The notes under the pieces are model-generated. The model did not search any database. It was not told where the DNA came from and saw only the letters and a program-made list of their open reading frames with translations. A program made the position numbers and the translations under genes. Shown here piece by piece: positions 26,525-34,950 of a stretch of DNA of 64,000 bases. The DNA comes from Bacteroides uniformis (GTDB taxonomy: Bacteria; Bacteroidota; Bacteroidia; Bacteroidales; Bacteroidaceae), in the NCBI RefSeq assembly GCF_025147485.1, contig NZ_CP102263.1:2307501-2371500 (forward strand). The letters are read 5' to 3'. Positions within the stretch are counted from its first letter, which is position 1. Each line of letters starts with the position of its first letter.

Positions 26525-26532
26525 CAAATATA
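26525..26532 (-). promoter_or_regulatory. -7 promoter box of the AbiL-like operon
   Basis: TATATTTG on the minus strand matches TAnnTTTG. The -33 element 19 bases upstream is weak (TATG). Confidence 0.5.
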
Positions 26533-27116
26533 GCAAATTAAATGACAAAATCATAATTCGGACAATTTTTAATAGATTAGAGGTAGCCTGCATAAAGTAT
26601 TGTTATATAGGGGGCGTTCGACAAGCCAAAGAATGATGTTTCTATATCTGTGTGTTCATTCACTGCTTGCAACTCATAAACCTTTTTGGCTAACGCAATA
26701 TGACACACTTACAGTGGTTTAACTTTATCTGCCAGTTGCATGGTTGATACGTATTTATCCGCTATACAGCCCGATTGCCAATACCCCGACTGACATTTGT
26801 CATAGGGAGCACTGTTCATACAAGCAGCAAGTTGAAACATGAAAGATTGTCCGAAACGATACAAAAATAGTATGTTCAACGTCTTGAGAACTGCCGTCAG
26901 ACTATCGCAGAAATTACTAGTTATTCGACTCTTTTCATTTGGAACTATTTCGTTTGGATAATTCTCTTCAATTTCTCGTTCTATTCTTGATAAGACTACC
27001 TGTTTGTGAATTTGTCACAATTGGCACCATGTTTTTTAATGAATTCGCAAAGATTCTTGTTTTTACAACAAGCATAGGTTATATATTTATAGTTTATTTT
27101 TTTATCTGGAAGATTG
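26533..27116. other. Gap without a recognisable gene
   Basis: About 580 bp hold no open frame with family features. On the minus strand two short frames (about 26890-26710 and 26710-26585) read like protein (MFQLAACMNSAPYDKC; AKKVYELQAVNEHTD) but are in different frames and small, so they may be the decayed remains of one gene. A + frame at 26939-27220 runs into promoter repeats and is not credible. Confidence 0.4.
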
Positions 27117-27204
27117 TATCCTCTAAAAAATGTGATATTATTCTCAAGTTATCATCGAAAAAGTGTTGTATATATCGGTTTTCATCCTCGAAAAAATGTA
27201 TCTT
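27117..27204 (+). repeat. Three 33-bp direct repeats overlapping the promoter of the DUF4143 ATPase gene
   Basis: Units beginning ATCCTCTAAAAAATGT (27117), ATCATCGAAAAAGTGT (27150) and ATCCTCGAAAAAATGT (27183) are spaced exactly 33 bp apart. The last one runs into TATCTTTG, a -7 box, about 45 bp before the start codon. A regulator binding three helically phased sites over the promoter is a reasonable reading. Confidence 0.65.
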
Positions 27205-27244
27205 TGCAAGAGACAAGTGAATAATTCTTATTTTAAAGGAATCG

Positions 27245-28543
27245 ATGAAACGGAAGATTATACAACAGTTGAAACTTTGGAAAGATAATCCTGCGAGAAA
27301 ACCTTTGATACTGTTGGGTGCTCGTCAGGTTGGTAAAACTTGGGTGATGAAACATTTTGGTCAGACAGAGTTTGAGAATGTAGCCTACATAAACTGTGAT
27401 GTCGAGCCACTGGCCAAGGAGTTATTTGCAGCCGACTATAGCATCCCCCGTATTTTGCTGACACTTCAGGCTATCACAGGAACAAAGATTGAAGCAGGAA
27501 AAACGTTGATTGTATTCGATGAGTTGCAGGAAGTGGAACGGGGATTGCATAGCTTGAAATATTTTCAGGAAAATGCGCCTGAATATCATGTGATGGCGGC
27601 TGGCTCCTTGTTGGGAATTACTTTGGGGAAAGGTCAGTCCTTTCCGGTGGGTAAGGTAAATGTAATGCATCTATATCCGATGGATTTTGAAGAATTTCTG
27701 ATGGCTGCCGGTGAAACTGATTTGTGCGATTTGTTGCATCAGCCCGATTGGGAAATTTTAAAGATTCTCAGTTTAAAATATGTTGATTTGCTTCGCCAAT
27801 ACTATTATGTAGGTGGCATGCCTGAAGTGGTGGATTGTTTCTTTCAGCATCAAAACTTGCAGGAAGTACGTGACAAACAGACTGAAATCCTGGATGCTTA
27901 TCGGCGGGACATCTCCAAGCATACGACAGCTACTGAAAGTATACGTATCGGACAAGTGCTGCAATCCTTGCCTTCGCAGTTGGCCAAGGAGAACAAGAAA
28001 TTCATCTATAATGTGTTGAAGAAAGGAGCCAGAGCTACGGAATATGAACTCGCCATTCAGTGGCTGATGGATGCAGGTCTGGTACATAAAGTCAGCCGGA
28101 TAAAAGAACTGCAGATGCCTGTCAAATTTTATGAAGATCTGGGTGCCTTCAAATTATTCCTGCTTGATTGCGGTCTTTTAGGTTGTATGACCGAGGCACC
28201 CGCCAGCCAAATGCTGGTAGGAGATAATGTATTCAAGGAGTTCAAGGGCGCTTTTACCGAACAGTTTGTCTTGCAGCAATTAGTGGCCCAAGGCTTTTCG
28301 CCCTATTATTGGAGCAGTGACAAAACACCTGCGGAGATTGACTTTGTGGTACAGACGGAGCATCGCGTGATACCGGTGGAAGTGAAAGCCGAAGAGAATG
28401 TACGTGCGCGTTCCATGTCGGAATATATTAAAAACCATCCCGATTATCAGTTGAAAGGATTGCGCATCTCCATGATGGGGTATCAAGATCAGGAATGGAT
28501 GGAGAATATTCCGTTATTTGCCATTACGAAGTTCTTTGGATAA
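27245..28543 (+). CDS. AAA ATPase with DUF4143 domain
   Basis: The 432-residue protein has an N-terminal AAA_14 domain with Walker A LLGARQVGKTWVMKHF (about 23-38) and Walker B LIVFDELQEV, and a C-terminal DUF4143 domain (about 210-400) ending in a restriction-nuclease-like IDFVVQTEHRVIPVEVKAE (about 368-386), with D-(17)-E-x-K spacing. These proteins are very common in Bacteroidales as single genes; their role is unknown, though defence or stress roles are suspected. It stands alone, preceded by triple promoter repeats and followed by a strong terminator. Confidence 0.9.
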   Translation: MKRKIIQQLKLWKDNPARKPLILLGARQVGKTWVMKHFGQTEFENVAYINCDVEPLAKELFAADYSIPRILLTLQAITGTKIEAGKTLIVFDELQEVERGLHSLKYFQENAPEYHVMAAGSLLGITLGKGQSFPVGKVNVMHLYPMDFEEFLMAAGETDLCDLLHQPDWEILKILSLKYVDLLRQYYYVGGMPEVVDCFFQHQNLQEVRDKQTEILDAYRRDISKHTTATESIRIGQVLQSLPSQLAKENKKFIYNVLKKGARATEYELAIQWLMDAGLVHKVSRIKELQMPVKFYEDLGAFKLFLLDCGLLGCMTEAPASQMLVGDNVFKEFKGAFTEQFVLQQLVAQGFSPYYWSSDKTPAEIDFVVQTEHRVIPVEVKAEENVRARSMSEYIKNHPDYQLKGLRISMMGYQDQEWMENIPLFAITKFFG

Positions 28544-28613
28544 ATGGCACTTTCATGGATATGAGATACACATATGAAGAACTTTGGAAGTCATGGGTGT
28601 ATAAAAACAAAAA

Positions 28614-28656
28614 GCTCGCCAAATCCCTATTCTCGGATTTGGCGAACTCATTTTTT
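28614..28656 (+). terminator. Strong Rho-independent terminator
   Basis: GCTCGCCAAATCC (28614-28626) pairs with GGATTTGGCGAAC (28635-28647) with one mismatch, followed by TTTTTT at 28651-28656. It ends the DUF4143 ATPase transcript. Confidence 0.8.
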
Positions 28657-28699
28657 AGGACTCAATCGAAAGAGATCTGAAAAAGTTCTTATTTTTCAG

Positions 28700-28790
28700 T
28701 GCCCTCGCGAAGTGAGGATGATTTTTTCTGCAACCGGTCCAAAGGACCGCCTTGCGCAACCGGGGCAAAAGGTGGCCTTTGCGGGTAAGA
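28700..28790. repeat. Second, partial copy of the non-coding palindromic element
   Basis: AGTGAGGATGATTTTTTCTG and, further on, CCAAAGGACCGCCTTGCG and GGCCTTTGCGGGTAAG match in order the right half of the palindrome at 35461-35586. The left arm is largely missing here. It lies between the DUF4143 terminator and the HTH genes. Confidence 0.55.
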
Positions 28791-28824
28791 AATAGGAATA
28801 CTACACTAGTGGCCACAGACAGGA

Positions 28825-29127
28825 TCATCTATAATCAAAAGCCTCCATCCTGTTTCTTTCCAACAGCACGAGGATGTCCTTTTCCTTGTACAATAATTTG
28901 CCTCCCACTTTGTAATAAGGCAGTTTACCTGTTATCCTGTACTCAGCCAGTGTCCTCCGTGTCAGTTTCAGGTGTCCGGCCAGCTCGCTGTCGGTCATAT
29001 AACGTTCGCCGTTCAGGACCGGCCGCATCTTTTCCGCCTGTGTGTCCAGTATTTCGGACAGGCTCTCAATATTCCGGAAAAAGCGTATGATTTCCGGGCT
29101 TTCCTTGGTCAGCATGGATTGGATCAT
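28825..29127 (-). CDS. Helix-turn-helix protein, excisionase/MerR-like
   Basis: The 100-residue protein has a winged HTH in its C-terminal half: MTDSELAGHLKLTRRTLAEYRITGKLPYYKVGGKLLYKEKDI (about 44-85). This is the DNA-binding fold of the small HTH proteins that accompany Bacteroides mobile elements. Its ATG overlaps the stop codon of the upstream HTH gene by 4 bases, so the two are one operon. The name excisionase would imply a function not shown here. Confidence 0.75.
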   Translation of the reverse strand: MIQSMLTKESPEIIRFFRNIESLSEILDTQAEKMRPVLNGERYMTDSELAGHLKLTRRTLAEYRITGKLPYYKVGGKLLYKEKDILVLLERNRMEAFDYR

Positions 29128-29423
29128 ATCATTCGATTTTGAGGTGTCACCCGATGAATTTCCGCCTCCATAAAGCGGATGATATCCTGCCGTTTGTAAT
29201 ATACTTTACGGTCTATGTAACTGTAGGGGACGGACCCGCTTCTCCGGAGTTGTAACATTTTCCTTGGCGAGACATCCATAAGCGTACATGCCTCCTGGTT
29301 GTCGATCCACTCATCCATGCCCCGCGTGCTTCCTCCGCATGTCTCATGCACTCTTCTGGCGATGGCTTCCAGGGCCTCGTTCATTTCCATGAATGTCTTG
29401 GCCTCGATACACACAAATTCCAT
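29124..29423 (-). CDS. Helix-turn-helix protein, excisionase/MerR-like
   Basis: About 99 residues from MEFVCIEAKTFMEMNEAL. The frame is open to 29501, but the promoter's -7 box (TACTTTCG, minus, 29450-29457) lies inside the longer version, so 29423 is preferred; AAGGAAAG precedes it as a ribosome site. The HTH is in WIDNQEACTLMDVSPRKMLQLRRSGSVPYSYIDRKVYYKRQDI. It is the first gene of a two-gene operon behind the 10-bp repeat array at 29497-29524. Confidence 0.75.
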   Translation of the reverse strand: MEFVCIEAKTFMEMNEALEAIARRVHETCGGSTRGMDEWIDNQEACTLMDVSPRKMLQLRRSGSVPYSYIDRKVYYKRQDIIRFMEAEIHRVTPQNRMI

Positions 29424-29449
29424 AAGTCTTTCCTTTTTTCGATTTGATA

Positions 29450-29481
29450 CGAAAGTATGGAGAGGGGGACTCATATCCAAA
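29450..29481 (-). promoter_or_regulatory. Promoter of the two-gene HTH operon
   Basis: On the minus strand TTTG, 20 bases, then TACTTTCG (29457-29450), which differs from TAnnTTTG by one base. It is downstream of the 10-bp repeats. Confidence 0.5.
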
Positions 29482-29496
29482 AAGGTGTCCGCAAAC

Positions 29497-29524
29497 GTCA
29501 TCAGATGTCATCAGATGTCAGATA
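29497..29524 (+). repeat. 10-bp direct repeats upstream of the HTH operon
   Basis: TCAGATGTCA is repeated at 29501-29510 and 29511-29520, with a partial unit on either side. The preceding CAAAAAGGTGTC is also shared with the array at 39.8 kb, so the two regulatory regions are homologous. Confidence 0.75.
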
Positions 29525-29832
29525 TACATTGGTTTATGATATTTTTAGCCTGTTCCCCGGAAAGATAAGGCATGGTGGTAACGGATGGCCGGTAATATGT
29601 AAAGTTTACAATCCGTATTTTACAGTTTTACACTTTACCTGTTTACACCTGTTACATTCGAAAAGGAAGAAAAATATACTTTATATCTAATTATCAATAT
29701 GTTATATTGCTGTTTTAAAAGACATAAAGGAGGTATGGCATACATTTTTCATAATAAAATGGTATATACTCTTACAGTGCGCACCGAGGGTATTTCAGTA
29801 ATAACCTTTAAAAAATACAGGAGATACATGCC
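29525..29832. other. Gap between divergent HTH genes with TTTACA-type repeats
   Basis: Between 29598 and 29657 the short motif TTTACA or a close variant occurs about six times (for example GTTTACAA, TTTTACAG, TTTTACAC, GTTTACAC, GTTACATT), the first within the palindrome GTAAAGTTTAC. The rest is A/T-rich and holds no gene. The cluster could be an operator or a replication-type iteron set. Confidence 0.4.
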
Positions 29833-30126
29833 ATGATGTATATAGATAATGAAGTGCTCGAGAAAATGATAATGACCATAGTGGAAGGATTTGAGCGCAT
29901 AGAGAAGAAACTGGATAGGATGGGCCGTGTGAAGGAGTTCTTGAACGGTGACGAGCTTTTGGACAACTATGACATAGCCAGGCTGCTCAACGTGTCGCTT
30001 CGGACCGTGGCCCGTTACCGGGAAAAAGGACTGATCCGTTATTACCAGACGGATGAGAACGGCAAGAATTTCTACAGGAGTTCGGATATACAGGATTTTT
30101 TGCAAAAACGGGGAAAGAAAAACTGA
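29833..30126 (+). CDS. Helix-turn-helix protein
   Basis: The 97-residue protein has an N-terminal coiled segment (IMTIVEGFERIEKKLDRM, about 13-30) and a C-terminal MerR/excisionase-like HTH: LLDNYDIARLLNVSLRTVARYREKGLIRYYQ (about 42-72) followed by FYRSSDIQDFLQKRG. It lies 57 bp upstream of the NYN-domain gene on the same strand. A second ATG is adjacent (29836). Confidence 0.75.
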   Translation: MMYIDNEVLEKMIMTIVEGFERIEKKLDRMGRVKEFLNGDELLDNYDIARLLNVSLRTVARYREKGLIRYYQTDENGKNFYRSSDIQDFLQKRGKKN

Positions 30127-30182
30127 ACGGGGCAATGTGGATATGCGGAAGTTATGCTAACTTTGTCTTATAAACGGTTGTT

Positions 30183-30905
30183 ATGAAGACAAATACCAAT
30201 TCAAAATATCTCATTGCGGTTCTGATTGACGGTGACAACGTGTCCTTTGAGAGGATGGAGGATATCATGGGCTTTGTTTCCCGTTATGGGGATGCCGTTA
30301 TCAGACGGATATACGGGGACTGGACGAGGAAAGCTCTTTCCGGATGGAAGGAGACCGCCCGGGAATATGGGTTCAGGTTGGTGCAGGCCTCCTCCTATGC
30401 TTCAGGAAAGAACACTACGGATATCGCGTTGGTCATAGACGCCATGGACATCCTCCGTGACGGCCGGGTGGACTGTTTCTGTCTGGTCGCCAGTGACGGT
30501 GACTACAACCCGTTGGCGCAACGGATACGGGAGGCGGGATTGAAGGTACTGGGATATGGGGAGGGCAAGACTCCCGTATCGCTGATACGCTCCTGTTCCG
30601 TATTCCTGTATGCCGACCGTAAGGAAAACAAGACCTTGGAGAACACCCCGGATTTTTTTATCCGAAGGGATATGGAGTTTTTTGACAAGGCTTTCCAGCA
30701 GGCGGCTGACGGCAAGGAGGAGGTCTCCCTTTCCCTGATAGGCGGCTCGTTGAAGAAAATGATGCCCAAATTCAAGGTCAAGAGATACGGATGCAAGACA
30801 TTGGGCAAGCTCTATGAAAGGTTGGAACGGTACGAGCTGGTCATGACGGAAAAGGGAGTGGCGAGTGCCGTACGGATGAAAGGTCGGACCGTACGGCAGG
30901 AATGA
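30183..30905 (+). CDS. NYN-domain (PIN-like RNase) protein with C-terminal LOTUS/OST-HTH-like domain
   Basis: The 240-residue protein has IAVLIDGDNVSFERMEDIM (about 10-28) with the first catalytic Asp residues, NTTDIALVIDAMDIL (about 77-91) and CLVASDGDYNPLAQRIREAG (about 100-119), the acidic constellation of NYN ribonucleases. The C-terminal 75 residues (SLIGGSLKKMMPKFKVKRYG to the end) resemble an OST-HTH/LOTUS RNA-binding domain. Likely a single-strand RNA nuclease. It is the only + strand enzyme gene within the PRTRC island, and it follows an HTH gene. Confidence 0.82.
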   Translation: MKTNTNSKYLIAVLIDGDNVSFERMEDIMGFVSRYGDAVIRRIYGDWTRKALSGWKETAREYGFRLVQASSYASGKNTTDIALVIDAMDILRDGRVDCFCLVASDGDYNPLAQRIREAGLKVLGYGEGKTPVSLIRSCSVFLYADRKENKTLENTPDFFIRRDMEFFDKAFQQAADGKEEVSLSLIGGSLKKMMPKFKVKRYGCKTLGKLYERLERYELVMTEKGVASAVRMKGRTVRQE

Positions 30906-30927
30906 CCGGGAATAAATCCACGTCCGT

Positions 30928-31719
30928 TTATACCGGAATGGGATTTACCCGTAGCGTGTCAAGGTTGAGATAGGCCCCCCGGTAGAATGTCCTCCCTTCT
31001 CTGAACATGCACCAGAGGATGTCGCAACCGATTTGTGCCAGCATGGAGTTGATGAACAGGTCCTGCTTGCGCAACGCCTCCGCGAGCGAGCAACTCGGGC
31101 CTGAGTCCTCCTCCCGGATGGTGGAGTAGCTGACCTCCTCGGTGATGACATTCATCCTGGGCATGGGAAGGTATTCGCTGGATGCGGGCTGGCTTATTTT
31201 GCTCCGGATATTGCCTATCAGGACTTGCCCGGTGGTTTGGGCGTTCCCGAAATCCATCCAGTATATCGGCGCTTTCTCATCGTTCTTTTTATATTCCCTG
31301 TATTTCTTCAGGAACCGCCACAGGTCGAGCCGGGAACGGGTGTTGTCCGTACAGGTGATGATGATGTTCGCCAGCGGGACGCTTTTATCCCCTTCTTTGG
31401 TTATGATCGGATAGCGGCATTCCCTGGCCTCCCACGCATAACCGAAAAAACGGTTGACGCGGGTGACAAGCGCCGTCGCCTTGTTCAACCCCAGTTCCGT
31501 CTCGCTGAACAGCTGGCGGCCGATGTTTGCTTCCGTGACAGTGTCGGGGTCGAAAGCCGTCAGGTGCAGCCCCGGATGTCCCAGAGCCTGTAATGCCACG
31601 CTCATGCGTGCCAGGCTGGTTATTACCTGCGAGCCGGTTCCACCCGCCCCGGCTACCAGGACGGTTACGGGGTGATAGGGACTGAGCAGGTACTTGTCTG
31701 TGAAATGGATCTTTCTCAT
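30928..31719 (-). CDS. PRTRC system ThiF-family protein
   Basis: The 263-residue protein has a Rossmann-type E1/ThiF fold: VTVLVAGAGGTGSQVITSLA (about 18-37), FDPDTVTEANIGRQLF (about 55-70) and IIITCTDNTRSR (about 118-129). ThiF-like proteins adenylate a C-terminal glycine of a partner. In the PRTRC cassette (ParB-related, ThiF-related) of plasmids and integrative elements its partner is unknown. Its start overlaps the PRTRC B stop by 4 bases. It is the last gene of the minus-strand cassette. Confidence 0.88.
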   Translation of the reverse strand: MRKIHFTDKYLLSPYHPVTVLVAGAGGTGSQVITSLARMSVALQALGHPGLHLTAFDPDTVTEANIGRQLFSETELGLNKATALVTRVNRFFGYAWEARECRYPIITKEGDKSVPLANIIITCTDNTRSRLDLWRFLKKYREYKKNDEKAPIYWMDFGNAQTTGQVLIGNIRSKISQPASSEYLPMPRMNVITEEVSYSTIREEDSGPSCSLAEALRKQDLFINSMLAQIGCDILWCMFREGRTFYRGAYLNLDTLRVNPIPV

Positions 31720-32417
31720 GGCAGGATGTCTTTCAATCGTTTGTTGATCGGTTGGAGTTCGTCGTTGTCGAACGGCTGTTCACGCATCCGCTCAGTAACC
31801 AGGACCAGATTGTTTCTTGTCGGGTTCTTCCCTCCTCCAAGATGGGAAAATTCACTGAGCCAGAAACGTTTCTCCCAATATTCCAACAGGGTGTGAAAAT
31901 CCAGGCTCTCCGGTTTCTCCAGTGTGGAGTTTCCCAGGCATACGTTTCCACCGGTCACGTTGAAAAAAGGGGCCAGATAGAGCGGTGTCCTCCCGTCCGG
32001 TTTTTTCCCCTTGTAGGCGAAGATGTCCATCCTTTCATTTTTAATGATATAAATGACTCCCGGCACGTGGAACATTCCATCCCCGATGTTCAGGTCGTTC
32101 TTGAAAAACATCCGCCGTTTTCCCGGCGGATTATACCACACATAGCTTTCATGCCCCCTGCGGGTATCGCACCACAGCATGTTGGGTGGCAGCCACCCGT
32201 GCGGGATACGCCGGTTCCCGTCCGAATAGGATTCCACCAGGGAGTCCATGAATTCATATGTAACCGGAATGCCGGCTTCCATTCTTCCCTTTTTGTTGAT
32301 AGGGCGTAGTTCCAGGTAGTGACTTCCGCTTGCGTAGTGACCTTCCTGGTACTCATAGGCGATCAGCGCCGCTTTGGGCACCATTATCTCTTGCAGTTGC
32401 TTGGTAAGTTCGTTCAT
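31716..32417 (-). CDS. PRTRC system protein B
   Basis: The 233-residue protein matches the PRTRC B type, with a central WYNPPGKRRMFFKNDLNI (about 103-120), VPGVIYIIKNERMDIFAYKG and the C-terminal LVLVTERMREQPFDNDELQP. Biochemical function is unknown. It is translationally coupled to the ThiF gene and follows PRTRC F by 31 bp. Confidence 0.85.
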   Translation of the reverse strand: MNELTKQLQEIMVPKAALIAYEYQEGHYASGSHYLELRPINKKGRMEAGIPVTYEFMDSLVESYSDGNRRIPHGWLPPNMLWCDTRRGHESYVWYNPPGKRRMFFKNDLNIGDGMFHVPGVIYIIKNERMDIFAYKGKKPDGRTPLYLAPFFNVTGGNVCLGNSTLEKPESLDFHTLLEYWEKRFWLSEFSHLGGGKNPTRNNLVLVTERMREQPFDNDELQPINKRLKDILP

Positions 32418-32448
32418 ATCCTGTATTTTTTTGTTTTCGTTTCTTTAT

Positions 32449-33614
32449 TTATTGGGAAACGGGCACTTTAAAATGCCAGTTTATGCATTGCGTGAATCGT
32501 TCCATCCATCCGGACAGTCTCTCCGGATAGTCGTCCATCCGGAACAGTCTGTCCGTCTCAGGTGTCAGGTACATGCTTGTGACCGGGGTGATGGCATACG
32601 TCTCCCGGTAGTCCGAGTTGAAATAGCATTCCATGTTCTCCGTAAGGGTGTCATTGTTGGAATATGCCAGCATGATCTGACAGTCCAGGTCGATCGGGGG
32701 GAAATCCGGTGATCTTTCATACGCCCAATCGTAACCGTATTGCATGATGCACGGATTTCCTGGGGTAATCAGTCCCATCCCTTCCCGTATCAGTTCCAAA
32801 AGCTCCCGTTCCTCCTTCACTGCCGCCCGGTATTTCCGGACCTTTTCTTCCAGATCGGTACAGAACGGTTTCCCTTCCATTCGTTTAAGTGTTTTTGCGA
32901 TTTTCCCGGATTGGTAGGATTCCGCCAGGCGTTTGTATTTACGGATTGTCTGAGGGGAAGCCTCGGGATCGCGGTTCTTCCAGTCATCCAGTTCCTCCAC
33001 CGCCAGCTCATAATACCATGTTTCCGTGACGGCGTTCAACCCGTGGTAACGTACGAACTGCCGTATGAATTCCCGGACGATACGCCGTAACGGTACAGGA
33101 AGGTTCTCCGTGAAATCGACGGGTAGCCAGAACAGGGTATGGTCCGGCCAGTCATGGAACCTGTACAGGCAGAAATGGAGCCTCCCGGCCCTTTCCTCCA
33201 GATTGACATGTTCCGGCAAGGTCTCGTCCAGGGCCTTGTATAAGGCGGTGATGTTGATGCGGGGACCGCTCCCTTTCCTCGCGCGGAAAGGGAGCCTGAC
33301 ATTCATGAGATCGGCATATCGCAGGGCGGACCGGTATAGATAGTCAAAGTTTTCGGACGTGGTCAGGTTGACGCATGCCCCTCCCGTTTCGTCCTCCACC
33401 AGATAGTCCGCCGCGATGGGGAGGAATCTGCCTGTCAAAAAAGCGTTACGCTCCCCGGTGGCGGCAGTCTTCTTTTTTCCCGGCCCATCGTACCCCGTCC
33501 GATGTACGAGAGGTCGGCGGCCCTGATGATCAATACGGCCAGTCCCGCCATTTGTGATTCTGATAGCGTTTTGCATGTATCCTCCTTTTTTTTGATGGAA
33601 ATTCTCTTTGCCAT
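32449..33614 (-). pseudogene. PRTRC system protein F, frameshifted at an A6 run
   Basis: Two frames join to give one protein. The N-terminus MAKRISIKKKEDTCKTLSES starts at 33614, 4 bp after the PRTRC C stop, and reads to MGREK. The rest (KTAATGERNAFLTGRFLPI, about 370 residues to 32449) is in the -1 frame. The switch point is the A6 run at 33478-33473 on the minus strand. In the longer frame the region before this point reads as nonsense, which supports a true frame break. It may be a mutation, an error, or slippage expression. Function of PRTRC F is unknown. Confidence 0.7.
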
Positions 33615-33618
33615 ATAT

Positions 33619-33840
33619 CTACCCTTTTGTTCCGATGGTCGTCTTGAACCGGTAGACCACGCTGTCATCCTCGCATTCCGGACCGTGTACGCTCGCCGTG
33701 GTCAGTTCCGGATAGGTCATGGAATAGAAATCCATCACCTCGTTCGGGGACAGGCTGTTGTCCGGATCGGCCAGCTCTATTTCCGACGAGCCTTTCCTGA
33801 TTTTGAAAACTCTCTGCAATCCTTTAATTTCTAGTGCCAT
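33619..33840 (-). CDS. PRTRC system protein C
   Basis: The 73-residue protein fits the short PRTRC C family: MALEIKGLQRVFKIRKGSSE, then PNEVMDFYSMTYPELTTASV and YRFKTTIGTKG. A small beta-rich protein whose length suggests a ubiquitin-like partner for the ThiF protein; it does not end in GG, though, and that role is only a guess. It sits between PRTRC E and F with short gaps. Confidence 0.85.
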   Translation of the reverse strand: MALEIKGLQRVFKIRKGSSEIELADPDNSLSPNEVMDFYSMTYPELTTASVHGPECEDDSVVYRFKTTIGTKG

Positions 33841-33859
33841 AATTGTATTTTTATAGGGT

Positions 33860-34930
33860 TTAACAACATATCATTTCCATTTGTGCCTCGTCTTTCATGC
33901 GGTATTCCTCCGGGAAGTCGAGATATTCCGCGTAAGGGTCCTCACGCAGGAGCTCCCTGTCATGCTCGTCGTCCTTGTCGAAGCCGTACTGTCCCATGTC
34001 CTGCGCTCGTGCCCCGTATTCGCTTTCCCCTTTGTTATCGGGAACGGTTTGCGTGGAAGCCGTTTGCGGTTGCGAAGGGACGGGTTGCAGCCATTGACCG
34101 TCGTATACCTGTGATTGCGGCATCTGTACCGGCTGGTGGAATTGTATGGTCTGCGGTCGGTTCACGGGCTGCTGACAGCCGGCCGGTGTACCATCCGCTC
34201 CTGGTCGTGAAGCCGCCTGTCCGTGTGGAACCTGTTGTGGTCGCGTGCCTTGTACCGACCGCGGAATCTGGTGGGGAGATTGGCGGGACGGTTGTTCGGG
34301 TGCGAACATCCGTATCTGTTCCCCTCCCTGATATCGGGGGGCATGACCGGGTACCGGTTGCGGCGCCACCGGTTGGATAACCTGCGCGGGCTGTGGTTCC
34401 GGCATTACCGGTTCCGCTCCGAAGAGACTGCCCTCGGACGCTTTTTTCTGTACCTCCGCTATCTTCACGTCAATCTCCTTCTGCTTGTCCGGCATGGCCA
34501 GCCGTTTTGCCTGTCTGAGCCAGGTCAACGCCTCGGAATAGCGTTTGCCGCCTGTGGCGTCCTCCGCCTTTTTAAGCAGCTTTTCCATCTTCTCCCGTTT
34601 CTCGCGTACCTCTTTTGATTCCTTCTCAGCTACGGACTTGGCCGCCTTGCTTTGTGATACGGCCTGTTCCGCTTGTTTCTCGAATGTTTCCAGGTTGGTA
34701 AGGATGCCCTGCGCCTTCTGTACGGGCGCGGTGATCGCTCCCAGGAATTCCATGTCCAGCTCTTCCGGGGTACCGTTCAATACCAGCGGGACGATTTGTT
34801 CCCCGGCCTCGTCTTTCAGTCCCGCACGCCGGGGCATGACGGCCACGGTCAGTTTGTCATTCACTTGTCTGATGTTGATACTCAGGTCTGTGCCTGCCGT
34901 AATCATTCGGTTGATCGTTTGAAAAAACAT
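33860..34930 (-). CDS. PRTRC system protein E
   Basis: About 356 residues from MFFQTINRMITAGTDLSINI. The frame is open to 35113, but that extension reads through the upstream small gene and has no family likeness. The N-terminal 90 residues are the PRTRC E domain (VAVMPRRAGLKDEA, LVLNGTPEELDMEF). A Lys/Glu coiled coil follows (about 100-175), then a long Pro/Gln-rich linker (about 180-320) and an acidic tail. The linker suggests a scaffold. It precedes PRTRC C by 19 bp. Confidence 0.85.
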   Translation of the reverse strand: MFFQTINRMITAGTDLSINIRQVNDKLTVAVMPRRAGLKDEAGEQIVPLVLNGTPEELDMEFLGAITAPVQKAQGILTNLETFEKQAEQAVSQSKAAKSVAEKESKEVREKREKMEKLLKKAEDATGGKRYSEALTWLRQAKRLAMPDKQKEIDVKIAEVQKKASEGSLFGAEPVMPEPQPAQVIQPVAPQPVPGHAPRYQGGEQIRMFAPEQPSRQSPHQIPRSVQGTRPQQVPHGQAASRPGADGTPAGCQQPVNRPQTIQFHQPVQMPQSQVYDGQWLQPVPSQPQTASTQTVPDNKGESEYGARAQDMGQYGFDKDDEHDRELLREDPYAEYLDFPEEYRMKDEAQMEMICC

Positions 34931-34950
34931 AATGGTAAAATATTTGTAAG

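Noticed and set aside
26939..27220. 93-codon open frame upstream of the DUF4143 gene
   Set aside because: Its last third is the 33-bp promoter repeat array and the rest is low-complexity hydrophobic sequence without a ribosome site.
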